Shown: positions 8,023 through 14,895 of the stretch, piece after piece
How positions within the stretch are numbered: the stretch's first letter is position 1
Layout: every line of letters starts with the position of its first letter
From: a virus
Virus record (IMG/VR): IMGVR_UViG_3300048791_000014
Location: 1-51,334 of that record
Length of the DNA: 51,334 nucleotides
Direction: 5' to 3' (one strand)
The notes under the pieces: generated by a model
Databases searched by the model: none
What the model was told of the DNA's origin: nothing
What the model saw: only the letters and a program-made list of their open reading frames with translations
Translations under genes and position numbers: made by a program

Positions 8023-8106
8023 GTGCTTAGCCCGATCACCAACCTTGCCAGTTTGCGGAAGGGCGGGAAGGTCCGTTCGAAGAAGAGAATGAAAGCGAGG
8101 AGCTAA
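8023..8106 (+). CDS. Basic peptide with LRKGGKVRSKKR motif, possible frameshift
   Basis: From GTG 8023 the frame encodes about 27 residues including LASLRKGGKVRSKKRMKARS. This clearly parallels the tail of the 7548-7772 product. An ATG at 8013 opens a different frame (MAKSA, then stop) that would join this one after a +1 shift near 8025. The gene may therefore start at GTG 8023, use a frameshift, or have suffered a single-base mutation. The basic tail argues that this frame was or is coding. Confidence 0.45.
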   Translation: MLSPITNLASLRKGGKVRSKKRMKARS

Positions 8107-8108
8107 CC

Positions 8109-8216
8109 ATGAAGCGTTGCAGCGAGAATAAGGGTTCACGCGGTTCGAAGATCATGCGGGGCGAGAAGAAGCCAACCGGAAAGATGATGCGTGGGATGAA
8201 GAAGGGACGGTCGTAG
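8109..8216 (+). CDS. 35-residue basic peptide
   Basis: ATG 8109 follows GAGGAG with 6 nt spacing. The product contains MKRCSENKGSRGSK and ends MMRGMKKGRS, very rich in Lys, Arg, Met and Gly. It belongs to the run of tiny basic genes between capsid and connector genes. No family recognised. Confidence 0.55.
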   Translation: MKRCSENKGSRGSKIMRGEKKPTGKMMRGMKKGRS

Positions 8217-8218
8217 TC

Positions 8219-8446
8219 ATGGCGACCCAAACAATCAGCGCGAGTCCGAAGATGAGAGCCTTGAAGCCGTTTGGTACAGAACTCCATCAGATTGAGAAAG
8301 ACGGTCCTCGCAATACAAACTACAACGAGACGGTAAGGGCCAACAATAAGCGGTATGACAGTGGAGCGCCCGGTAAGACCCTTCCTCGCGGCAAGGTCGC
8401 AGATCAAACATGGCGCAAGAAGAAGGCTCGCTCCAGCGGGCGCTAG
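8219..8446 (+). CDS. 75-residue basic protein
   Basis: ATG 8219 lies 2 nt after the previous TAG. The N-terminal half is mixed polar, with an FGTELHQIEKDGP segment. The C-terminus is basic (TWRKKKARSSGR). It is the last of the six small genes and is followed 8 nt later by a connector-type protein. Possibly a minor virion or DNA-associated protein. Confidence 0.6.
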   Translation: MATQTISASPKMRALKPFGTELHQIEKDGPRNTNYNETVRANNKRYDSGAPGKTLPRGKVADQTWRKKKARSSGR

Positions 8447-8454
8447 GAGCCTAG

Positions 8455-9438
8455 ATGCCTGTAGTCCTGACATCGCCGTTATTTCCCTTCCAAGTCGGAA
8501 GTAGCCCGTACAGCCAAGCGTTTTCGGTGCAGTCAAATTTTGGCACCATGCTTCGTGAAGTCACGAACTGGAATTCGAACGTAGACTCCGAAGTAGCTGG
8601 CCGCATGGTGAATAACCGGATGCGGCAGATCATCGACCGCAGATCGTGGTATGCGACCAAGGTACGCGGCGTAGCGAATGTCCCCAACATCCAGACCACG
8701 GGAACCTGCACGGTCACCTACAACAGCAACATCGTTCAGGGGATCGGGACCGCATGGACTCCTGCTCTTGTTGGGCTTCAGTTCCGGCAGACGTTCACAC
8801 AGCCTTACCAAACCATCGTCTTCGTCAATCCAGGGTTGCAGCAGTTGACGCTAGACACTCCATACCCAGGACCGAGCTTCAGTGGCGCGTATTACATTTT
8901 AGAGGTTTACATAAGTTTCGGGGCAAATGTTAAGAGGCTGAAATGGGCGTCAAACGCCTTGTTCGGTTGGCCCTTAGAGATTGGTGTCCCTGTCCAGGTA
9001 CTTGAAGCTCGTGACCAATGGCGAGCGTCTATGGGTTGGGCTACAACGATGGCTACGCGGCCTCCGACCCCAGACGGACAGTTTCAGGTCGAAGTGTGGC
9101 CTTCTCCGTATGCGGCTCAGACCTTCCCATTTGAGGCTTACACACAACCGCCGAACATGATTCTCGATAGCGACTCACCGCAGGCGTGGATCAGGTCAGA
9201 CCTTGTGGTGACCGGGGCGATTGCGGATGCTCTTCAGTATCGACCCAAGCAGAACACTTACTACGACCCAATGACGGCGATTACGGTTGCGGCCAACAAG
9301 GAGAAGCAATTCGAGAAAGACCTTCTTGAGATGGAGAACGCCGACGAGGGTCTGGAACAGCAAGCTGTGCAGTGGGATTACAACGACGAAGTGAATGTAG
9401 GCGGCGACAACTCGCTTTGGGGTCAGATGCACCGCTAA
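8455..9438 (+). CDS. Connector/tail-adaptor-type structural protein (paralogue 1)
   Basis: 327 residues. The N-terminal helical region (about residues 35-65, with MRQIIDRRSWY) is followed by beta-rich sequence and a C-terminal helical segment rich in Glu and Gln. The middle segment LEARDQWRASMGW precedes a beta strand ending VEVWP. This resembles the LDQM..GW and LDSM..GW segments of the 10656 and 12876 products, so the three may be diverged paralogues. Position after the head genes suggests a head-to-tail adaptor or tail-completion protein. Confidence 0.6.
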   Translation: MPVVLTSPLFPFQVGSSPYSQAFSVQSNFGTMLREVTNWNSNVDSEVAGRMVNNRMRQIIDRRSWYATKVRGVANVPNIQTTGTCTVTYNSNIVQGIGTAWTPALVGLQFRQTFTQPYQTIVFVNPGLQQLTLDTPYPGPSFSGAYYILEVYISFGANVKRLKWASNALFGWPLEIGVPVQVLEARDQWRASMGWATTMATRPPTPDGQFQVEVWPSPYAAQTFPFEAYTQPPNMILDSDSPQAWIRSDLVVTGAIADALQYRPKQNTYYDPMTAITVAANKEKQFEKDLLEMENADEGLEQQAVQWDYNDEVNVGGDNSLWGQMHR

Positions 9439-9448
9439 CGGTTTTCAA

Positions 9449-9478
9449 TTGAAGCCGCTTGGTCCTACAGCGCATAAT
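9449..9478 (+). promoter_or_regulatory. Sigma70-like promoter (TTGAAG-18-CATAAT)
   Basis: TTGAAG at 9449-9454 and CATAAT at 9473-9478 are separated by 18 nt. Transcription would start near 9485, just upstream of GAGGAA and the TTG start at 9498. The sequence GCATAATGATTTT is shared with the tRNA promoter at about 24382. Confidence 0.5.
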
Positions 9479-9497
9479 GATTTTCGAGGAACTGAAT

Positions 9498-9872
9498 TTG
9501 GCATACAAGAAGAACTACTGTGCTAACGAAGGATGCTTGAAGCATACCGTATATAGCGGCGGCGGGTTCGTGTATTCCGCTGAAAGACAAGCCTTCCTCT
9601 GTACGGACTGCTTCTACGGCCGTGGCCAAGTATTGCCGAACGTAGCCAAGAGCGCATTTGATTTCGTGACGACAACGATCACAGGGAAGCCGGTTCACGT
9701 CGAGAGTATGCAGCATCTTCAGCGGCTTGAGAAAGATCACGGATGTTCGAGTGTAGTCTTGAATGAGAACAGGTCGAACTGGGACCAGCCGAGGATGCCG
9801 CGAGAGAATTGGCAAACGCCGCCAGGACAGGTTTTGCCTCACGGTGTAACGGTAGGGGAGGTACGCAGATGA
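9498..9872 (+). CDS. Zinc-binding hypothetical protein
   Basis: The start is set at TTG 9498, 6 nt behind GAGGAA. An upstream ATG at 9477 overlaps the proposed -10 box and cannot lie within that transcript. The 124-residue product starts MAYKKNYCANEGC. It has a CxxxxC pair and a CTDC pair about 30 residues apart, consistent with a four-cysteine zinc site in the first half. The C-terminus is Pro-rich. Its last bases overlap the next start (ATGA). Role unknown. Confidence 0.65.
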   Translation: MAYKKNYCANEGCLKHTVYSGGGFVYSAERQAFLCTDCFYGRGQVLPNVAKSAFDFVTTTITGKPVHVESMQHLQRLEKDHGCSSVVLNENRSNWDQPRMPRENWQTPPGQVLPHGVTVGEVRR

Positions 9873-10066
9873 AGAAGAATCAATCGACAGACATGCAGGC
9901 AACGGTGCAGAGGCGGTTTGTGCAGCCGGAATCGGAGATCAGTCCATCAACTGCCATCCCCAGGTCAACGGAGTTCGATTTGATTCCAGACCCACGTGGA
10001 GGAGAGTGCTCGTTCTTCTCTCCGAAGGCAGGGAACGCAATGTGGGATGAAAAGGACCGGCCATGA
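9869..10066 (+). CDS. 65-residue hypothetical protein
   Basis: Starts at ATG 9869 behind GGGGAGG and overlaps the preceding stop by 4 nt. The product is polar with a Pro/Ser-rich middle and contains PDPRGGECSFF. It overlaps the next start as well (ATGA). Tight coupling on both sides suggests a shared role in the connector gene group, perhaps as a small virion or chaperone protein. Confidence 0.6.
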   Translation: MKKNQSTDMQATVQRRFVQPESEISPSTAIPRSTEFDLIPDPRGGECSFFSPKAGNAMWDEKDRP

Positions 10067-10590
10067 TCAGAAGTTGGGGACTACAAACTATCACCGGAGC
10101 CGCACAGCCTCTCTTCGGAGACAAGCTGACTGCGGCTTTCAAGAACTTGAAGCAGCCGAACGGATTCTACTTCGTGCCGGTTGCGAAAGCCTCCCAGTAC
10201 CAAATAGGCGACCGCATCGTTCTCGGTTTTGGTGGATCGAGTCCGACGAACTGCTTGATGGTCAATGCAGTCAATACCAGCACCAACGTTCTCTCTTGCA
10301 TATCTGAAGGCGATGCTCCGGTATCGAACTGGCCGAGTGGGACGCAGATCGTTCTGAGTATTGCTTGCGCTGTTCTCAGGATGAACAACATCACGAATAA
10401 TTCAGGGAGCATCTGGGAAGGCTCTGACAGCACTGTTACGAATGTAGGTGGAGGCAGTGCTTTTCAAGAGATTTTAGTTAGTGGGTCTGACAATTTCGGT
10501 GTCGAACAATGGAACGCCATCAGGACAAGTGATATGTGGGTTGCCGGGACGCTAAATGACAAGATGGGTGCGGCGGCAATCATCATCTGA
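10063..10590 (+). CDS. Virion structural protein (175 residues)
   Basis: ATG 10063 overlaps the previous stop. The N-terminus MIRSWGLQTITGAAQPLFGD is followed by an all-beta, Ser/Asn/Thr/Gly-rich sequence with low charge, typical of phage structural proteins. It lies between two connector-type paralogues and is followed by a palindrome and a terminator. Possibly a minor tail or head-completion protein. Confidence 0.6.
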   Translation: MIRSWGLQTITGAAQPLFGDKLTAAFKNLKQPNGFYFVPVAKASQYQIGDRIVLGFGGSSPTNCLMVNAVNTSTNVLSCISEGDAPVSNWPSGTQIVLSIACAVLRMNNITNNSGSIWEGSDSTVTNVGGGSAFQEILVSGSDNFGVEQWNAIRTSDMWVAGTLNDKMGAAAIII

Positions 10591-10605
10591 TTCCAAATTT
10601 TGGAA
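10591..10605. repeat. Dispersed palindrome, copy 2 (exact)
   Basis: TTCCAAATTTTGGAA begins on the base after the TGA stop of the upstream gene. It differs from the other exact copies only in the central base (T instead of A), which is the same site read from the other strand. It precedes a terminator and the gene at 10656. Confidence 0.85.
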
Positions 10606-10613
10606 TCCAAGTC

Positions 10614-10644
10614 AAGGCCGCTCTCATTGGGCGGCTTTGCTTTT
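10614..10644 (+). terminator. Rho-independent terminator
   Basis: AAGGCCGC, a short loop, then GCGGCTTTGCTTTT. The core GCCGC/GCGGC stem is extended by A-T and G-T pairs and followed by T-rich sequence. Confidence 0.7.
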
Positions 10645-10655
10645 GAAAGGGAACC

Positions 10656-11387
10656 GTGGCGCTACTGGTACTCTCGGATTTGTTGCCGGATGTGCTGTCC
10701 AGAGTTGAGGAGGCCCTGCCTTCGGCTACTCCATCTGGACCAATTTTCTGGTCGCTGACCGGCGAGGTCTATCCGGCGATGGTTGACGGGATCTTCGAAG
10801 CGTCTCTCATAACCGGCGTAGTGCAGCTTGTGAGCGTCCAGGTGACCTTGGCAGCGAATACGACGTGGTTCAGCCTTCAGGCGTCAGGAGGGGGCCTCTA
10901 CGCGAGCCCTACGGTCCCTGTGGGCATTGTGGCGCCGTTGAGGATGAAAGCGCCATATCCCATTAGGAAGACCTCTCTGAGTGGCTTGGATCAGATGAAC
11001 CCCGGCTGGGGCCAGATGACACCGGGGACACAGATCATCGGTTGGGGGCCGTTGGGTGTTTCGGGGTTCTTCATCTATCCGCAATTGGTCGCGGAGGCTA
11101 ACGTGGTCATTGACTTCATCGCTTGCCCGATCAACACCCCAAGGCCGCTAACAGGCAATGAGACCATTCCATTGCAAAGTGAGTTCTCCGATTTGCTGTC
11201 CAAGTACGCGGCGGCACAACTCAGAGCTAAAGAAGGCGGTCAAGAAGCAGAAGAGGCGTCTGTGGTTTTCGAGGAATATCTCGCCGAAGTTAAGGCCCTC
11301 AGCCTCTTCCAAAACCGCTTAGACTCGCTGGTTTTCTCGTCTGCGTATGGGGCAAGATCGGCAGTAAATTCTAAGACCGTGGAGTAG
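10656..11387 (+). CDS. Connector/tail-adaptor-type structural protein (paralogue 2)
   Basis: 243 residues from GTG 10656, with GAAAGGGA upstream. A beta-rich first half leads to YPIRKTSLSGLDQMNPGW. This matches the 12876 product at YPLRETSQSNLDSM, so the two are homologous. The C-terminal third is helical. The final residues SSAYGARSAVNSKTVE are repeated in altered form just downstream of the homing endonuclease (12142-12192). The gene therefore appears to have had its end exchanged when the endonuclease arrived. Confidence 0.65.
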   Translation: MALLVLSDLLPDVLSRVEEALPSATPSGPIFWSLTGEVYPAMVDGIFEASLITGVVQLVSVQVTLAANTTWFSLQASGGGLYASPTVPVGIVAPLRMKAPYPIRKTSLSGLDQMNPGWGQMTPGTQIIGWGPLGVSGFFIYPQLVAEANVVIDFIACPINTPRPLTGNETIPLQSEFSDLLSKYAAAQLRAKEGGQEAEEASVVFEEYLAEVKALSLFQNRLDSLVFSSAYGARSAVNSKTVE

Positions 11388-11447
11388 AATAAAGGGTGTC
11401 AGGGAGTGCGACCTCCCGGCAAGCCTCATCGCTGGATTGGAGCGACT

Positions 11448-12143
11448 ATGACACCCCTCGAAGCAATTGTACCAACATGCATATTTTGCGGAACTAATTG
11501 CAAAGTTGGTTACGGCAACTGCCATTGCGAGTGTGGCGAGCAGACGAAAATCTGCACAATGACAAGCCGTAAATTCGGCGTCAAACAGGGCTATCCGTGC
11601 CGCTACGTGCTAGGTCATCAAAGCAAAATCAGGCCGATAATTGTAGATGCCCTTCCCTTCAAGATAGACGGAGTGTATTGCCGCCTCATCCCTCTCACTC
11701 GCGGACTCTGGACCATAGTTGATGAGGTTGATTACATCTGGCTGATGAGGTCAAAATGGTTTGCGAAACAGGACAAAAAGGGAAATTGCTACTATGCGGT
11801 TCGTCACGCGGACGGCAACCATAAAGCCCATATTTACATGCACAGAGAAGTTGCTGGAATTATTAAGCCAGATCACAAGAATCGCAATACTCTCGACAAC
11901 CGAAGGGATAATGTCCGACCTGCATCTTCCGCCCAAAATATGCAGAATACAAAGAAGCCGGTTACAAACAAAAGTGGTTATAAAGGCGTCTCGTGGCATA
12001 AAGCTACGGGGAAGTGGACTGCACAAATTAGCGTCAACGGAAAGAAAGTGTATCTTGGACTATTCCCGACCCCTGAATTGGCCTATGCTGCTTACTGCAA
12101 GGCTGCTAGTGAGTTTCACGGAGCATTTGCTCGGGTCGCATAG
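11448..12143 (+). CDS. HNH homing endonuclease with AP2 DNA-binding domain
   Basis: The start is ATG 11448, behind GGAG at 5 nt. The 231-residue product has an N-terminal cysteine cluster (CIFCGTNC ... CHCECG). An HNH nuclease core follows (MHREVAG, then KPDHKNRNTLDNRRDN), with an AP2-type domain from about residue 170 (SGYKGVSWHKATGKW, then YLGLFPTPELAYAAY). This is the standard layout of mobile HNH-AP2 endonucleases of phages. It lies exactly between the 3' end of the 10656 gene and a diverged copy of that end. Confidence 0.9.
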   Translation: MTPLEAIVPTCIFCGTNCKVGYGNCHCECGEQTKICTMTSRKFGVKQGYPCRYVLGHQSKIRPIIVDALPFKIDGVYCRLIPLTRGLWTIVDEVDYIWLMRSKWFAKQDKKGNCYYAVRHADGNHKAHIYMHREVAGIIKPDHKNRNTLDNRRDNVRPASSAQNMQNTKKPVTNKSGYKGVSWHKATGKWTAQISVNGKKVYLGLFPTPELAYAAYCKAASEFHGAFARVA

Positions 12144-12192
12144 TTCGGCCTACGGCGGCCGCAGCCAGGTGAACCCCAAAACAATAGAATAG
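12142..12192 (+). pseudogene. Displaced 3' end of the connector gene
   Basis: The frame reads SSAYGGRSQVNPKTIE, then TAG, against SSAYGARSAVNSKTVE, then TAG at 11337-11387. About 12 of 16 residues agree, while many third bases differ. No start codon belongs to this piece. It is best explained as the resident gene end left behind after the homing endonuclease inserted with a foreign 3' end. Confidence 0.7.
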
Positions 12193-12195
12193 CGA

Positions 12196-12201
12196 TATGA
12201 T
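12196..12201 (+). promoter_or_regulatory. -10 box TATGAT, 6 nt before ATG (leaderless type)
   Basis: TATGAT-GTAGGC-ATG. The spacer GTAGGC is the reverse complement of the GCCTAC found in the same place in other promoters here. No ribosome site is present between the box and the start. Confidence 0.55.
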
Positions 12202-12207
12202 GTAGGC

Positions 12208-12558
12208 ATGAGCAACGAAACCTACGGCGGCATCACGCGGTCTTCAACATCACTGCCTTATTATTCGGGGGCTGGTTGCTGCGTTATAACTCTTGAGATG
12301 TTGCAGAATGCTTTGGCAAATCTGGAAGAGACTGGCAGGGCAGAGGAAAAGCGTGAGCGAGAGTTCTACGATGCCATTCGCCCCTTCAACCGGCTTTTAG
12401 ACGAGAAGGACTACATCGGATACTTGGCGGCTTACAGGTTGGTGCGCAGCGCCTTCTATATGGAAGCCTGTCTCCATCCGAAGAACTATGCCGAGTACGT
12501 GGAAATTCTCACAGAACGCGGTCTCTGGCCGATTCCAGTAGACTCCACAAGCCGCTAG
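12208..12558 (+). CDS. Hypothetical helical protein, leaderless start
   Basis: 116 residues from ATG 12208, positioned 6 nt behind a TATGAT box, so the mRNA probably starts at the ATG. The N-terminal 20 residues are Ser/Thr/Gly-rich with a CC pair. The rest is helical and charged (LEETGRAEEKREREF). No family recognised. Gained or shuffled small genes are frequent beside homing endonucleases. Confidence 0.65.
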   Translation: MSNETYGGITRSSTSLPYYSGAGCCVITLEMLQNALANLEETGRAEEKREREFYDAIRPFNRLLDEKDYIGYLAAYRLVRSAFYMEACLHPKNYAEYVEILTERGLWPIPVDSTSR

Positions 12559-12573
12559 GTTGAAAATGATTCC

Positions 12574-12876
12574 ATGGCGAAGTTGAGCGTGTCAGATAAG
12601 GGCTATGCTGGATTCAGTTGCCCTGGGTGTGGATACCACCACCGCATTCGCGTGAAAATCAACGGTCAGGCGCTTCTCCCTGAGCCCGTATGGGACTGGA
12701 ACGGCAATGAAGATCTCCCAACAGTTATGCCGAGCATTAACTTTTCAGCAACTGATAGCGACGGGAAAGATGTTCGGTGTCACTCTTTCGTAAAAGACGG
12801 CAAGATTCAATTTCTCGGAGACTGCACGCACGCTCTCGTAAATCAAACCGTTGATTTGTCGGACTGGGAGGACTGA
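12574..12876 (+). CDS. DUF6527-like zinc-binding protein
   Basis: 100 residues. The N-terminus has an SCPGCGYHHRI metal-binding pair. The C-terminal half reads CHSFVKDGKIQFLGDCTHAL and ends VDLSDWED, the pattern I associate with DUF6527 phage proteins (conserved Cys/His residues, short beta-rich domain). Biochemical role unknown. There is no ribosome site; a weak GAAAAT hexamer lies 6 nt before the ATG, so it may also be leaderless. The next start overlaps the stop. Confidence 0.65.
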   Translation: MAKLSVSDKGYAGFSCPGCGYHHRIRVKINGQALLPEPVWDWNGNEDLPTVMPSINFSATDSDGKDVRCHSFVKDGKIQFLGDCTHALVNQTVDLSDWED

Positions 12877-13769
12877 TGTCATCCCCGACAGTTGGAGCAG
12901 GTTATCTTCGCGTGATCGATAGGCTCCAGGACGCGAGCTACGCGCTGATCCAGCCTGTCGTCAACGAGCAATTTCCTGCCGCGATCACAGCCGGTTCTCA
13001 AACGATTCCCATCAGCAATCCGGCAGTGTGGGTTCCCACGGTCTGCTTCTACGTCGGCGCTCAGTTGGTGTGCGGAGTGACTGGGGGGAACCTCGAAGTT
13101 GTTACGGTTACGGCTGTCAACGTGGGTGTGAGCTTCACTGCGAACTTTGCGAATGCTCACGCGGCAGGAGAATGGATAAACGGAAGCACGTTCCCGGTGC
13201 GGTATCCGACAGATCCGCTCTTTACTCAGTCGGAGATGATCGCATACATCAGCAGCGCCACTTCGGATTTCTACACGGACGTTCCGCTGGCGTACAACAT
13301 CGCGGATTTGGTTGTGGCCCCAACGACTCAGAATACGGCTCTGTCGGCCGATTCGCTGTTTCCGGTGAGGGTGGCTTACGAGTCGTATCCGCTGAGGGAG
13401 ACTTCACAAAGCAATCTCGATTCGATGTTCTACGGATGGAGCCAGCAGGCGTTGAGCCAGCCGAGGGTTTGGTTTAGGGATAAAATCGGCATCCAGAACG
13501 TCGGCATCTGGCCGAGGATGGGGAACAATCTTAGCTTGGAGTGTGTCTACGCGCAGCGGCAGGCGCAGACTATGGGGTGGGGAGACGGCTTCATCGTGCC
13601 GGACTGCCTAACTCAGTACATCCTCTACAGAACCCTCAGTTTCGCGTTCTCCAAGGACGGTGAAGCCAGGAACCCAGGTTTAGCGAAATACTTTGCAAGC
13701 CGCTACCAGTTCGGGGTAAAGGTCTGCAAGATGCTGAGTGACATAATTAACGATCCCCAGATGCAATAG
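12876..13769 (+). CDS. Connector/tail-adaptor-type structural protein (paralogue 3)
   Basis: 297 residues; ATG 12876 overlaps the upstream TGA. Beta-rich N-terminal 110 residues are followed by the motif YPLRETSQSNLDSMFYGW shared with the 10656 product, then a strand ending GIWPRM and a helical C-terminus. This is probably the intact version of the same family, a tail adaptor or head-completion protein. It ends the rightward structural block before two leftward genes. Confidence 0.65.
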   Translation: MSSPTVGAGYLRVIDRLQDASYALIQPVVNEQFPAAITAGSQTIPISNPAVWVPTVCFYVGAQLVCGVTGGNLEVVTVTAVNVGVSFTANFANAHAAGEWINGSTFPVRYPTDPLFTQSEMIAYISSATSDFYTDVPLAYNIADLVVAPTTQNTALSADSLFPVRVAYESYPLRETSQSNLDSMFYGWSQQALSQPRVWFRDKIGIQNVGIWPRMGNNLSLECVYAQRQAQTMGWGDGFIVPDCLTQYILYRTLSFAFSKDGEARNPGLAKYFASRYQFGVKVCKMLSDIINDPQMQ

Positions 13770-13803
13770 GAAGTTCTCTCCGCAGCGTTCCCCAATAGCT
13801 TAT

Positions 13804-13929
13804 TCACTCAGACTCTTCGGGGTTGTTTTGCCTCCACCAGAGGTCTTCAACCCATGCGCTGTGCTCAGGTTCCAGCGGCTCTGGTGGGTCGATGATACCT
13901 CTCTTGAGGCTCCAGACTTCGACAATCAT
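13804..13929 (-). CDS. 41-residue acidic peptide on the minus strand
   Basis: ATG at 13929 overlaps the stop of the upstream leftward gene (TAATG), so the two form a coupled pair. The product begins MIVEVWSLKRGI, has a Pro/Glu-rich centre (PPEPLEPE) and ends WWRQNNPEESE. No family recognised. It runs opposite to the surrounding genes and converges on the 12876-13769 gene. Confidence 0.5.
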   Translation of the reverse strand: MIVEVWSLKRGIIDPPEPLEPEHSAWVEDLWWRQNNPEESE

Positions 13930-14138
13930 TATGCCGTACCATGCGCGGAGAGTCTATGCCGCACAAGAGCGTGTCTCACTGAGAGGAAATCATCATGGAA
14001 GCCGCCGATTGATTCGGTTGAGCATCCGTTCAACTGGCGCTGAGTGTTGGCTTCGATAGCTTTTTCTTTAGATCGGCTTACATCTCTCAGCCGCCACTGC
14101 CAGTATTTGCACAGATCGCATGTGGAAATCGTGTCCAT
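13929..14138 (-). CDS. 69-residue leftward protein, leaderless start
   Basis: The start is ATG 14138, 6 nt downstream of TATCCT on the minus strand, with spacer GCCTAC. This is the same promoter shape as the small gene at 16630. The product begins MDTISTCDLCKYWQW. It has a CxxC pair and a third Cys near residue 43, so a metal site is possible. The middle is charged and helical. It is translationally coupled to the 13804-13929 gene. Confidence 0.55.
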   Translation of the reverse strand: MDTISTCDLCKYWQWRLRDVSRSKEKAIEANTQRQLNGCSTESIGGFHDDFLSVRHALVRHRLSAHGTA

Positions 14139-14144
14139 GTAGGC

Positions 14145-14150
14145 AGGATA
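14145..14150 (-). promoter_or_regulatory. Minus-strand -10 box TATCCT with GCCTAC initiator
   Basis: On the minus strand the order is TATCCT-GCCTAC-ATG. The 11 bases around it match the 16618 promoter closely (GGTGTAT-C/T-CTGCCTACATG). A TTCCCAC string lies at the -35 distance in this copy, and TTCCCCAC in the 16618 copy. Confidence 0.6.
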
Positions 14151-14189
14151 CACCGGATTGTGTAAAAGTGGGAAACAGGCAAAAAGGAA

Positions 14190-14209
14190 CCCCGGCTTTG
14201 AGGCCGGGG
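14190..14209. other. Strong hairpin in the divergent region
   Basis: CCCCGGC-TTTGAG-GCCGGGG, a 7-bp perfect G/C stem in the 213-nt space between the leftward 14138 gene and the rightward 14352 gene. It has no T-tract. The rest of this space holds only short, unconvincing ORFs, the best being a 27-codon GTG frame ending at 14332. Confidence 0.45.
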
Positions 14210-14316
14210 CTGGAGGTAAGTGAAACAGCAAATGGAGGCAACCAAAAGGTGTGGGCGCGGTACGCCCCTATCACAAAAGAATCATACCAGACTTCCACAA
14301 ATGCTGCAAAAATGTC

Positions 14317-14345
14317 TTGCGTAACGGAGTGACAGGTGTTACTTT
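14317..14345 (+). promoter_or_regulatory. Promoter TTGCGT-17-TACTTT, leaderless start
   Basis: TTGCGT at 14317-14322 and TACTTT at 14340-14345 are 17 nt apart, and the ATG at 14352 lies 6 nt after the -10 box. This is the only one of the leaderless set with a recognisable -35. Confidence 0.5.
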
Positions 14346-14351
14346 GTGCGA

Positions 14352-14795
14352 ATGGCATTCGTAAAACTCGACACCAAAATCCTCGATTCTACGCTCTGGA
14401 TTGAACGCGACCTCAGAGAAATCTTCATCACAGCTCTTCTAATGGCAGAACCAAGAGAGTTCAAAGATCCCACTCGACAAATTGAGGTTGGTCAGTTGGA
14501 ATTCACCGACTTCGAGGCTCCCCCAGGTTGGTACGGCTTCGTACCAGCCGCAAGCCTTGGAATCATTAACCGGGCCGGCGTCGACAAAGATGCTGGCTTA
14601 GATGCTCTTCGAAGGTTGGGGGAACCTGAGATTGAAAGCCGATCAACGGAGTTCGATGGCAGGCGAATGATTCGTACTGACGGCGGCTTTTTAATCCTTA
14701 ACTTCATGAAATATAGGGACAAAGACCATACTGCCGCTGACCGACAAAGAAAACTTCGAGAGCGAAGGAAGCAATATCGTAACGGCGTTACGTAG
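14352..14795 (+). CDS. Phage protein with basic C-terminal tail, possible replication-associated
   Basis: The start is ATG 14352, 6 nt behind TACTTT; a GTG 6 nt upstream would abut the -10 box. The 147-residue product begins MAFVKLDTKILDSTLWIE and ends in a basic helix (ADRQRKLRERRKQY). Proteins with this layout are common in phages beside replication genes, and I suspect DNA binding, without proof. After the TAG the same frame stays open for 39 codons, including ITEAEAND. The C-terminus may thus have been shortened by a nonsense mutation. GTTACG repeats overlap the end of the gene. Confidence 0.65.
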   Translation: MAFVKLDTKILDSTLWIERDLREIFITALLMAEPREFKDPTRQIEVGQLEFTDFEAPPGWYGFVPAASLGIINRAGVDKDAGLDALRRLGEPEIESRSTEFDGRRMIRTDGGFLILNFMKYRDKDHTAADRQRKLRERRKQYRNGVT

Positions 14796-14812
14796 CGTTA
14801 CGTTACCGTAAC
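14778..14812. repeat. Cluster of CGTTAC/CGTAAC repeats
   Basis: Within 35 bp there are five copies in both orientations: CGTAAC at 14778, CGTTACG at 14786 and 14796, CGTTAC at 14801, CGTAAC at 14807. One more GCGTAACG lies at about 14320. The density suggests a protein-binding site or iteron-like array, although part encodes the end of the 14352 product. Confidence 0.45.
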
Positions 14813-14895
14813 ATCACACATAGCAGAAAGCAGAGGCAGAAAGCAGATGCACATTACAGAGGCAGAGGCAAATGACAGAAGCAGAAACATTCCCC

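Noticed and set aside
14120-14332. Rightward 70-codon ORF in the divergent region
   Set aside because: It overlaps the leaderless leftward gene's promoter, has no ribosome site and an unnatural composition.
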